Part shown: positions 15,138-22,247 of the stretch, in pieces
How positions within the stretch are numbered: the first letter of the stretch is position 1
How the letters are laid out: the number at the start of each line of letters is the position of its first letter
DNA from: Bryobacterales bacterium
GTDB lineage: Bacteria; Acidobacteriota; Terriglobia; Bryobacterales; Bryobacteraceae
Length of the DNA stretch: 33,404 nucleotides
Direction of reading: 5' to 3'
Assembly: GCA_003142185.1 (NCBI GenBank)
Contig: PLOR01000074.1
Location: 1-33,404, forward strand
Translations under genes and position numbers: made by a program
Notes under the pieces: model-generated
The model's input: only the letters and a program-made list of their open reading frames with translations
Databases searched by the model: none
Told to the model about the DNA's origin: nothing

Positions 15138-17261
15138 CTAGAACTTCACCATCACGCCAACCGAGATCTTCGCTTCGCTACGGCGCAGGTCGGGGAACCA
15201 GACGCCGCCGGAGCTGGCGCAGTTTGTGGTTGCCGTCGGGAGATCGCTAGCTCCGGACGGTGCTCCGCTCATACAGGCGAACTGCCCGGGAGCACCATTA
15301 GTTCCACCGACTTGGTAGCCGGGCGGCGTGACCCCGCCTCGTCCCGCGAAATACGGAATATCGGAGTGACGGTATCCGAACTCTCCCCACCAGGTGATGT
15401 ACTGTCTGGGCATGTACTGGAGAGTGACAGTGCTGTCCCACATGTGCGCCCTTTGGCCGGGAAGCTGCGTGAAGTAAGGTGAGCCCGTCACAGCGTCGGC
15501 CCCGTTGATCGGCGGCAGCAGCGTCAAATAGCGGCCCCAGTTGCTCATGTCTCCGCCGCCAACCGTTACGGCGAACAGGTCCTTGTGGAACCACACCCGG
15601 TTGTACATCATCCACCCTACAAACGAATCCTTGTTCTTGCTGGGCGCGCCGGTGCACTGAATGCCGCCGCCATATTGGCATCCCGCATCCACCGTAAGAG
15701 TGTATGCGATTTTATCGACACCCATCTTATCCGGCTTGTTATAGTACCTTACCTCGATGCTATCGTCCGTGTGAATGCGCTCCGTGTGGGGAAGACCCAA
15801 GTTATCCTGTCCGTAGCCATACTGGTTCGCGACCAGCTTAAACCATTCCGTTGGCTGCCAGAGAAGCTGTCCTCCCAGGCCGGGATGGCCGTTGAACTTG
15901 GCGTAAGATTGCCATCCGTTGATGAACCAGGGTTCGATTTTCAGCTTGTTGGTGGGGAACCACTGGACACGCACGCCGTTGAAGAACCAAGGCGTGTTCG
16001 AGGACACGTACGACGGCTGGTAAGTCCAGTTATCGAAATTATAGTAGCTGAACAAGCCAATGTACGAGACGAAGATTCCCGCGTCCACGTTGAGTCCGTG
16101 ATTCACGTTAAAGTGGTACCCGCCCCAAGCTTCCGACGTGTACTTATATGCGCCGCGAAGGTCCCACTGGCCGACCGCGTAGCTGGCGTCATTGCGGGGT
16201 GTTGTCGTGGCAAACATGCCGAACATGAACAAGATTCTTCCGCGGACGTTCTGCCAGTGAAAATCGCCGCCCACGCTTTCCTGTTCGATCTGCACTTCAC
16301 CGGAACGGAAGGACTCGGTCGCACCGACGATGGTGTGGTCGTGCGGCTGGTTAAAATCCGTCATGTAATTGGTGTCGAACCGGATTTCCGGAGTGAAGAA
16401 CTTCGTATCCAGCACGGTGTCTTTGGAGCGCGTGGTGGCGTTCATCCAGGTGAAATCGGCGAAGGCGAAGGGAGTGAAGTTATCGACCGCGGGACCGGGC
16501 GCCGGCGCCGATAGGGCGTCCGGGAGAGCCGATGCAGCGGGCGCGGCAGCCGGAGCTGTCGCAGCGGGAGCGGCAGTTGGAGCTTGCGCGGGCGCCGGTG
16601 CGTCCTGTGGCACAGGAAGCGGAGTTCCCACGTCGGCAGTCGGAGTATTGGCTACCGGAATTCCAAACGCGGCAATCGGTGGGTACTTCAGTGAAGCAAC
16701 CGTGTCCGGCGGCGCTGTCTGCGATTTTGACACGAGCGCCGGCTGCGGTTTCACCAAGCGCGCCAACAGGCTCTGCTTCGCCTTGTCGCGCGGCGCGGCC
16801 GGTGGTGTTGTGCTCGAATTCGCCGTGATGACTGCTGGCTGAGGAGTGACGTTGGCGGCCATAATGACATCCGTTCTGGTCGCCCGGCCCGCCGTGATTT
16901 GTAACTTGGAAACTGTGGTGTCCGGATAACCGTCGGCTTGCGATGTCACCAAGTATTCGCCTGGAGCGACATTGGGGATCGAGAATATCCCTTCGCTGCC
17001 CGAGATCGTCGTCCAGATGCCTTTGCCGTCGGCCTTGGCCACGGTTACCATCGCGCCGACGATGGGAAGCTTCGATGAAGTTCTGACCACGCCGGCGATA
17101 GCTCCGAACACCGGCTGCACCTGCGTCGGTGCCGTTGAAACGTCTGAAGCCTGAGCCACATTCCGTGGCACCTGTTGCCCATATGCTGGAACGCCAAGGG
17201 ACTCCGCGCCAATCACCAAAGCGAAACACGAAAGAGCAGTCATTATCGATTTGCGAGTCAT
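15138..17261 (-). CDS. BBP2/OmpL-like outer-membrane porin with N-terminal carboxypeptidase-regulatory domain
   Basis: A 707-residue outer-membrane protein. A signal peptide (MTRKSIMTALSCFALVIGAESLGVPAYGQ) is followed by a CarboxypepD_reg-like beta sandwich (FGAIAGVVRTSSKLPIVGAMVTVAKADGKGIW to LQITAGRATRTDVIM, about residues 52-133). A Pro/Ala-rich linker (about 190-255, with PAPAQAPTAAPAATAPAAAP) leads to a C-terminal barrel of about 450 residues. The barrel has alternating aromatic strands of the BBP2 kind (FTPFAFADFTWMNATTRSKDTVLDTKFFTPEIRFD) and ends in SVGVMVKF, the terminal Phe expected for BAM insertion. I recall porins of this type next to kdp genes in some acidobacteria, which would fit the Kdp-like regulators here; this is memory, not checked. 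It has its own box at 17298-17313. Confidence 0.8.
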   Translation of the reverse strand: MTRKSIMTALSCFALVIGAESLGVPAYGQQVPRNVAQASDVSTAPTQVQPVFGAIAGVVRTSSKLPIVGAMVTVAKADGKGIWTTISGSEGIFSIPNVAPGEYLVTSQADGYPDTTVSKLQITAGRATRTDVIMAANVTPQPAVITANSSTTPPAAPRDKAKQSLLARLVKPQPALVSKSQTAPPDTVASLKYPPIAAFGIPVANTPTADVGTPLPVPQDAPAPAQAPTAAPAATAPAAAPAASALPDALSAPAPGPAVDNFTPFAFADFTWMNATTRSKDTVLDTKFFTPEIRFDTNYMTDFNQPHDHTIVGATESFRSGEVQIEQESVGGDFHWQNVRGRILFMFGMFATTTPRNDASYAVGQWDLRGAYKYTSEAWGGYHFNVNHGLNVDAGIFVSYIGLFSYYNFDNWTYQPSYVSSNTPWFFNGVRVQWFPTNKLKIEPWFINGWQSYAKFNGHPGLGGQLLWQPTEWFKLVANQYGYGQDNLGLPHTERIHTDDSIEVRYYNKPDKMGVDKIAYTLTVDAGCQYGGGIQCTGAPSKNKDSFVGWMMYNRVWFHKDLFAVTVGGGDMSNWGRYLTLLPPINGADAVTGSPYFTQLPGQRAHMWDSTVTLQYMPRQYITWWGEFGYRHSDIPYFAGRGGVTPPGYQVGGTNGAPGQFACMSGAPSGASDLPTATTNCASSGGVWFPDLRRSEAKISVGVMVKF

Positions 17262-17280
17262 AGTGTTTTCTCGTTCTTCG

Positions 17281-17313
17281 ATTGTGGGGGACGACCCGTG
17301 AAAAAGGTATGAA
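17281..17313 (-). promoter_or_regulatory. Porin promoter: KdpE-like box, 11-base gap, -10 CACAAT
   Basis: On the minus strand TTCATACCTTTTTCAC (17313-17298) differs from the consensus at positions 3 and 6. It is followed by 11 bases and CACAAT (17286-17281). The leader would be only about 13 bases if the ATG at 17261 is used. The spacing is the same as at the other four promoters. Confidence 0.55.
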
Positions 17314-17360
17314 AGCGCCGATCAGGAATTTCTATAACTCACATAACCGGTAAGGCGCGG

Positions 17361-17993
17361 CTATCGGTCTCGGCCGGGCGGGGGAATTCGCAGTTGGTAG
17401 CCGATGGCCCGATCGGTAACGATATATTGCGGGCGCGCCGGATCCGGTTCGAGTTTCTTGCGCAGGTTCTTGATGAATGCGCGGAGAGAATGAACGCCTT
17501 TGGTTGGATCGGAAGGCCAGAGCTTGCGGACCAGCTTCACCGATGGCACGGTTTGATTCATGTGGGCCAACAGGTGGGCGAGAATGCCGTATTCGAGCCA
17601 CGTGAGGCGAACGTCCCCAAAACTTCCTCGAACCAAGCGGGCGTTGAGAACTACGGTCTTGTCGCCGAGCTTGATCGCTTTGAGCGGCGTGCGCCCCTTG
17701 CGTCGCATCTGCCGAGGTTTGCGCCCCACGAACCTTTGCGATGCGGAGTTCGCGGAGCTTGGAAGAGACAGGGGCGAACCGTTGCCCAAGTGTGATGCGA
17801 GCAAGCCCAGAGCGCCCGGCGCGGTCGCCAGCGCGTCCAGCAGGATCAGGCAACACTTGTCGGCGTCGAAAGGCAGTTTGCCCATGTCGAGCGATGCTTC
17901 GATCACGTCATAGCGCTCGCGCGTCAATACTGACTTCAGGGCAGAGCAGTCGAAGTTCTGTCGATGAATAATCAGGACCTTTTCCGGACCCAT
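17361..17993 (-). CDS. Orphan KdpE-like regulator with reduced receiver domain
   Basis: A 210-residue protein from the ATG opening MGPEKVLIIHRQNF (GGAG nine bases upstream). The C-terminal half is an OmpR/PhoB winged helix (RLTWLEYGILAHLLAHMNQTVPSVKLVRKLWPSDPTKGVHSLRAFIKNLRKKLEPDP to GYQLRIP), close in pattern to the KdpE-like regulators nearby. The N-terminal part keeps the first strands of a receiver (VLIIHRQ and CLILLDALA with an Asp) but lacks the acidic pair, the Thr and the Lys. It stops at about 60 residues where a receiver has 115. Phosphorylation by a kinase is therefore unlikely; it may bind the box in a constitutive or ligand-dependent way. No kinase gene adjoins it. It is divergent from the VWFA gene and upstream of the porin gene. 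Confidence 0.8.
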   Translation of the reverse strand: MGPEKVLIIHRQNFDCSALKSVLTRERYDVIEASLDMGKLPFDADKCCLILLDALATAPGALGLLASHLGNGSPLSLPSSANSASQRFVGRKPRQMRRKGRTPLKAIKLGDKTVVLNARLVRGSFGDVRLTWLEYGILAHLLAHMNQTVPSVKLVRKLWPSDPTKGVHSLRAFIKNLRKKLEPDPARPQYIVTDRAIGYQLRIPPPGRDR

Positions 17994-18045
17994 CGTGCGA
18001 TCTCCAGAGTACGCGGTCGGCGGATCGGTTACTCTGCCAGCCACC

Positions 18046-18078
18046 AGTGTAGGAGAGGAGTTGTAAAAAAGTCATAAA
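18046..18078 (-). promoter_or_regulatory. Orphan-regulator promoter: KdpE-like box, 11-base gap, -10 TACACT
   Basis: On the minus strand TTTATGACTTTTTTAC (18078-18063) is followed by 11 bases and TACACT (18051-18046). A start near 18039 would give a leader of about 46 bases to the ATG at 17993. With the next base the box reads as TTTATG and TTTACA separated by five bases. Confidence 0.65.
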
Positions 18079-18108
18079 GGAACTTACCCGTTTCGCCACG
18101 CCGCGCCT

Positions 18109-18141
18109 TTTATGCCTTATTCACAACTTTTGCCGCATGAT
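18109..18141 (+). promoter_or_regulatory. VWFA-gene promoter: KdpE-like box, 11-base gap, -10 CATGAT
   Basis: TTTATGCCTTATTCAC (18109-18124) is followed by 11 bases and CATGAT (18136-18141). It is on the plus strand, 30 bases from the minus-strand box at 18063-18078, so the divergent pair is controlled from back-to-back boxes. The leader to the GTG at 18170 is about 22 bases. Confidence 0.6.
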
Positions 18142-18169
18142 CAAGTGAGAAGAGAAGCAAGGAGGGTAT

Positions 18170-19147
18170 GTGACCAATATCGGTGAGACAATCTGCCGGC
18201 TGGCGTTACGAATCGCAATTGCGGTTTGCGCCGCGAGCTATCTGTTTGCCCAGCCGCTGTCGCTTGCGATGCGTGCCCCCAAAGGCCCGGGAGACGCGGT
18301 GGCCGAGGCTTCGACGCACGTGATTCGGGCGGATGTGAACCTAGTCCTGGTTCCCGCCGTGGTGACGGACCGCAAGGGAGCCACGGTGAATGGCCTCGGC
18401 CGCAATAACTTCACTGTGCTCGAGAACAAAGTTCCGCAAGCGATTGTCGCTTTGAGCAGTCAAGACGCGCCGTGCTCCGTCGGCATCGTTCTCGATTTGA
18501 GCGGCAGCATGCGGACGAAGTTGCGCGCCGCCACCGATGCCGTGCGCGCATTTCTCCAAACCGCAAATCCGGAGGACGAGGTGTTTCTGCTCACTGTCGG
18601 CTCCCGCCCGCATAGCTTGTCGGATTTCACGGCCGACTTCGCCACGCTGCAAAACAGGGTCGTTGCGGCCCGTGCCGATGGCGACACCGCTTTGGTCGAT
18701 ACCGTGTATATGGGCCTGAACCGCTTACGCTCGGGGCGAAAAGGCAGGGGCGCCCTCCTGGTTGTCTCCGATGGCATGGATAACAACAGCCGTTATTCCA
18801 AGTCGGAACTGCTGCGGGTTGTCGAAGAGTCCGACGTGCAGATTTACACGATCGGCATAGCGGACAGTCCGGCTTGGAAGAAGGCCATCGAACTCACTGA
18901 GCAATCAAGGGGTTTGGCTTTCCTGAGCGATCTCGCAGACCGGAGCGGCGGCATGAGTTTCAAAGCCGTTATTTCCGACGATGTCGAGCCGGCCGCACTC
19001 AAGATCGGCCGCGCGATCCGCAACGAGTATGTGATCGCGTATGGCCAGACCAGCGCCAGTGACGCCGGTAAGTGGCGCAGCATCCAGGTCAAGGTGAATC
19101 CGCCGCAGTTCCGGGTCTATGCGCGCGCGGGATACTTTGCGCAATGA
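18170..19147 (+). CDS. Exported VWFA-related protein (acidobacterial type)
   Basis: A 325-residue protein started at GTG behind AAGGAGG; the overlapping ATG at 18168 meets a stop at once. A signal peptide or anchor (ALRIAIAVCAASYLFAQ) precedes a short beta domain (VIRADVNLVLVPAVVTDRKGATVNGLGRNNFTVLENKVPQAIVALS) that is standard in the VWFA-related acidobacterial family. A von Willebrand A domain follows with MIDAS residues Asp109, Ser111 and Ser113 (VLDLSGSM), a Thr/Asp loop (DGDTALVDTVY) and VVSDGMDN. Such domains bind metal and a partner protein, usually at the cell surface. The partner is unknown. It shares a divergent promoter with the orphan regulator, so its expression is probably tied to the same signal. 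Confidence 0.85.
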   Translation: MTNIGETICRLALRIAIAVCAASYLFAQPLSLAMRAPKGPGDAVAEASTHVIRADVNLVLVPAVVTDRKGATVNGLGRNNFTVLENKVPQAIVALSSQDAPCSVGIVLDLSGSMRTKLRAATDAVRAFLQTANPEDEVFLLTVGSRPHSLSDFTADFATLQNRVVAARADGDTALVDTVYMGLNRLRSGRKGRGALLVVSDGMDNNSRYSKSELLRVVEESDVQIYTIGIADSPAWKKAIELTEQSRGLAFLSDLADRSGGMSFKAVISDDVEPAALKIGRAIRNEYVIAYGQTSASDAGKWRSIQVKVNPPQFRVYARAGYFAQ

Positions 19148-19161
19148 TCGGGCGACGGCCC

Positions 19162-19869
19162 TTAAGAATCCGAAGGTGAGCGGAAGCGGTACCCGAGCCA
19201 TGGCTCGGTTAGAAGGTATTGTGGCTGCGTCGGGTCTTCCTCAATCTTTTTGCGGAGTAACCGGACATAGGCGCGAAGATACTCGAGCTCTTGGCCGTAC
19301 TCCGGCCCCCAGACCGCTTGCAGAAGGCGAGCGTGCTCGATTGCGACGTCCTGGTGTTGCATAAGGTATCTGAGCAGTTCGAATTCGGTTGGCGACAGGC
19401 GAACCTCCTCTCCCGATCTGCGCAGCCTGCGGTGCGGGACATCGAGTTCCAGGTTGCCGGCTCGGAGCACAGACTCGCCCTCCGCGCTTTCCACGCGAAT
19501 GCGCCGAAGGACCGCCTGGAGACGCGCGATCAACTCCCGCACCAGAAAGGGCTTCGTCACATAATCGTCCGCGCCGGCCTCGAGCGCCTCGATCTTGTCG
19601 TCCTCCGTATCGCGAATCGTGATCATCACGATTCCGGCACCGGGGGCCAGAGCGCGGATTCGCCGGCACGCTTCCACCCCGCCCATGCCCGGCATGTTGC
19701 TGTCCAACAGCACCAGGTCTACGGACCTTTTGGCGACTAGTTCGACGGCCTCCTCGCCGTTTCGAGCCTCTTCAATAATGAAGCCGCTGGCGCTCAAAGT
19801 GGCGCGGAGCGCGCGCCGCATAGCCGGCTCATCATCCACCACTAGGATTCTAATTCGCTTGGAGTTCAT
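19162..19869 (-). CDS. KdpE-like response regulator 2 (OmpR/PhoB family)
   Basis: A 235-residue regulator with an intact receiver: VVDDEP acidic pair (residues 12-13), phospho-acceptor Asp56 (LVLLDSNMPGMGG), Thr84 (VMITIRD) and Lys106 (YVTKPF). A winged helix follows (RLSPTEFELLRYLMQHQDVAIEHARLLQAVWGPEYGQELEYLRAYVRLLRKKIEEDP). It is strongly similar to regulators 1 and 3 in the recognition region, suggesting overlapping DNA targets. The gene starts 20 bases inside the end of kinase 2, so they are co-translated. Its 3' end is 14 bases from the end of the convergent VWFA gene. Confidence 0.9.
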   Translation of the reverse strand: MNSKRIRILVVDDEPAMRRALRATLSASGFIIEEARNGEEAVELVAKRSVDLVLLDSNMPGMGGVEACRRIRALAPGAGIVMITIRDTEDDKIEALEAGADDYVTKPFLVRELIARLQAVLRRIRVESAEGESVLRAGNLELDVPHRRLRRSGEEVRLSPTEFELLRYLMQHQDVAIEHARLLQAVWGPEYGQELEYLRAYVRLLRKKIEEDPTQPQYLLTEPWLGYRFRSPSDS

Positions 19870-21349
19870 GAAACGCTTCGCTCTTCACCGCCGGCAGCAG
19901 CATACAAAACGTTGTGTCTTCGCCGTTTGCCGATTGGCAATCGAGCTCCAAACTCCCTCCATGCGCTACGACGATTTTGCGGGCAAAGTAGAGTCCCAAC
20001 CCCGACCCAGACGCCGCGTGCCCAACGCTGGGACCGCGATAAAATCGTTCGAAGACGCGCTCGCGCTCTTCGGCTGGTATCGGAACCCCTTCACTGGTTA
20101 CCCGAATGCTGGCGATGCCTTCGCCGAATTCGAGGCAAACGCCCACGGCGCTGTTGGAGCTGGAGTATTTCAGCGCGTTATCCAGTAATTGCATCAGCGC
20201 CAGGCCCAGGAGTTCAGAATCGGCCAGCACCTCCACGCGCTCGCGACCCAGCTCCAGCGCGACCGACCGTTGGGCGGATTGCCGCCGCAATTGATTGACT
20301 GTGTGGCCGATCAGGGCGGCAAGATCCTTGCGCTCCAGCCTCGGCTTGACTTCTTCACGATCCAGCCGTGCCATGCGCAGAAGGCGGGTGGCGAGGTGGC
20401 TCAATCGGGAGGCCTCGCTTTCGACAATTTCCGCCATTTCGATCTGCTCCGGCCCCAGAGCGCCGGCCTGGCGCAGGCCTTCGGTGGCCGTGATAATGGT
20501 TGCCAGAGGCGTCTTGAACTCATGGGCGAACGCGTCCAGCAGGGCGGAACGCAGAACTTCCGCCTGCGTCGCGGCGGCTGCCGCGCTTGCCGCTTGCCAG
20601 GATCGAGCCCTGTCCATCGTTCCGGCAGTCAGCGTGGCCAGGGAGCCGACGGTCGATTCAGCGTCGTGGAGTCCTTCGAATCCCACTACCCCGGTGATTT
20701 TTCCGGCCACCCGCAGGCAGCGGACATACACCTTCGAGGGCGGATCGTCGTAGTCCTGACGTTCCAGGAACGCGTGCCGCGTGCGTTCCGCCAATCCGTA
20801 TTGCGAATCTCCGTCCAATTGCGCATTCGCGTCGTTGGCATCGAACAAGCACGCGGCATCAAGTCCGAAAATCTCGCGCAAGATTCGCAAGAATCTCTCA
20901 CCGGCCGCCGCTTCAGGCTCCAGAGACAACAGTTGGCAGGCTGCTTCATAGAGCAGAGCTAGCGCTTTGCGTTTGCTCTCCGAAGTGCGGGCCGCGCCCC
21001 GGGCTTGCGCGGCGAACCGCGTTATCACCAGGCTCGTCGCCAGGTAAGTAGCCAGCGCCATGCTGTCCAGTGGACGGTTGATGTCCCAGGCCAGAATTGG
21101 AGGGACGAAGAAATAGTCCAGAGTCGCGACCGCGATGACCGAAACAATGGCGGACGCGGCAAATTCGGCTACCGCCGATTGCAGCACCACGAGCAGCAAA
21201 TAGAGGAATGCGGGTATGGCAAGGTCGGGGTGCAAGGGAAAGCAGACGGCAGTGATGGCCGCTACGCCGCACGCGCCCATCGCCACCTGGCCCGCCCCCC
21301 GCAGAAGTCGGCGCAACCCGCGTTGCATCATCGTCGCTCTCGGGGCCAT
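19850..21349 (-). CDS. KdpD-like sensor histidine kinase 2 (DUF4118-HisKA-HATPase)
   Basis: A 499-residue inner-membrane kinase. Four hydrophobic helices (GACGVAAITAVCFPL, LAIPAFLYLLLVVLQSAV, FAASAIVSVIAVATLDYFFVP, ALATYLATSLVITRF) form the DUF4118 sensor. A GAF-like region, H-box with His276 (LDAFAHEFKTPLATI), N-box (MQLLDNALKYSSSN) and G2 box (GSGLGLYFARKIVVAH) follow. No N-terminal KdpD/Usp part is present. The G1 box is VTSEGVPIPAEE in place of D-x-G-x-G-I, so the Asp and second Gly are lost. The start is ATG (MAPRATMMQRG) with AGGA just upstream; the leader from the boxed promoter is about 85 bases. It overlaps regulator 2. Confidence 0.88.
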   Translation of the reverse strand: MAPRATMMQRGLRRLLRGAGQVAMGACGVAAITAVCFPLHPDLAIPAFLYLLLVVLQSAVAEFAASAIVSVIAVATLDYFFVPPILAWDINRPLDSMALATYLATSLVITRFAAQARGAARTSESKRKALALLYEAACQLLSLEPEAAAGERFLRILREIFGLDAACLFDANDANAQLDGDSQYGLAERTRHAFLERQDYDDPPSKVYVRCLRVAGKITGVVGFEGLHDAESTVGSLATLTAGTMDRARSWQAASAAAAATQAEVLRSALLDAFAHEFKTPLATIITATEGLRQAGALGPEQIEMAEIVESEASRLSHLATRLLRMARLDREEVKPRLERKDLAALIGHTVNQLRRQSAQRSVALELGRERVEVLADSELLGLALMQLLDNALKYSSSNSAVGVCLEFGEGIASIRVTSEGVPIPAEERERVFERFYRGPSVGHAASGSGLGLYFARKIVVAHGGSLELDCQSANGEDTTFCMLLPAVKSEAFHELQAN

Positions 21350-21440
21350 TTCCTGCGATCCTCTCTCCCACAGGTTTGGATCCGGATCGACTGGGCCGGT
21401 TAATGACGAAGGCGGACGAGGAGCTTCGGCATCATCTACG

Positions 21441-21473
21441 AGTGTAGGGTGACCTTCGTGAAAAAGTCATAAA
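21441..21473 (-). promoter_or_regulatory. Kinase-2 promoter: KdpE-like box, 11-base gap, -10 TACACT
   Basis: On the minus strand TTTATGACTTTTTCAC (21473-21458) is followed by 11 bases and TACACT (21446-21441). The -10 hexamer is identical to that of the orphan-regulator promoter. It lies between the end of regulator 3 and the start of kinase 2, so kinase 2 and regulator 2 form a separate operon. Confidence 0.7.
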
Positions 21474-21503
21474 GGTCATGAAAAAACTAGAAAAGCCTTC
21501 AAA

Positions 21504-22247
21504 TCACTCGTTGTCGGGTAGGGGTGACTCGGCGTCGCAGGGGTTGCGGAAACGGTAACCAACCCAAGGCTCGGTAAGAATGTATTCCGGTTGCGACGGG
21601 TCGTCTTCGATCTTCTTGCGAAGCATTCTCACGTACGACCTGAGATACTCCAGTTCACCACCGTACTCGGCTCCCCATACGCCTTGCAATAGCCGGGAAT
21701 GGGTGATCAACGCTCCCTGATGTTTGAATAGATACGACAGCAGGTCGTACTCTTTAGGCGAGAGATGAATCTCGGCGCCGGACTTAGTGACCAGGCGCCG
21801 CTCCGAATCCAGCTCCAGGGCTCCCGCGCGGAATACGGTTCCGGGAACTTCGTCGGGCGGATGCAGCCTGCGCGTTACCGCCCGCAGGCGCGCGATCATT
21901 TCCCGCAGGCGGTATGGCTTAGTCACAAAATCGTCGGCTCCCGCTTCGAGGGCCTGAACCTTGTCCTCTTCGGCGTCCCGCACCGTCACCATCAGGATGC
22001 CAATGCGCGGCGAAAGGCTCCTGATCTTGCGGCATGTTTCGATGCCGCCCATCCCTGGCATATTGATATCCAGCAACACGATATCGCCGGGCTTATCGCG
22101 CAGGACAATCAGCGATTCCTCTCCATTGCGCGCTTCCGAGACATCGAATCCGCTGGCGGCAAGCGACGTCCGGAGCGCCCGCCGGAACGCGGGATCGTCG
22201 TCGACAATCAGGACCTTGCAGTTCTCACTCGGCAAAAGACGCCTCAC
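21504..22247 (-). CDS. KdpE-like response regulator 3 (OmpR/PhoB family)
   Basis: A 247-residue regulator with an intact receiver: IVDDDP (Asp16/17), phospho-acceptor Asp60 (IVLLDINMPGMGG), Thr in LMVTVRD and Lys in FVTKPY. The winged helix is HLSPKEYDLLSYLFKHQGALITHSRLLQGVWGAEYGGELEYLRSYVRMLRKKIEDDP. The start is GTG (VRRLLPSENC), inside the end of kinase 3 by 23 bases. It keeps the same wing and recognition pattern as regulators 1 and 2, so the three may compete for or share sites. It ends in a short acidic tail (DAESPLPDNE). Confidence 0.88.
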   Translation of the reverse strand: MRRLLPSENCKVLIVDDDPAFRRALRTSLAASGFDVSEARNGEESLIVLRDKPGDIVLLDINMPGMGGIETCRKIRSLSPRIGILMVTVRDAEEDKVQALEAGADDFVTKPYRLREMIARLRAVTRRLHPPDEVPGTVFRAGALELDSERRLVTKSGAEIHLSPKEYDLLSYLFKHQGALITHSRLLQGVWGAEYGGELEYLRSYVRMLRKKIEDDPSQPEYILTEPWVGYRFRNPCDAESPLPDNE

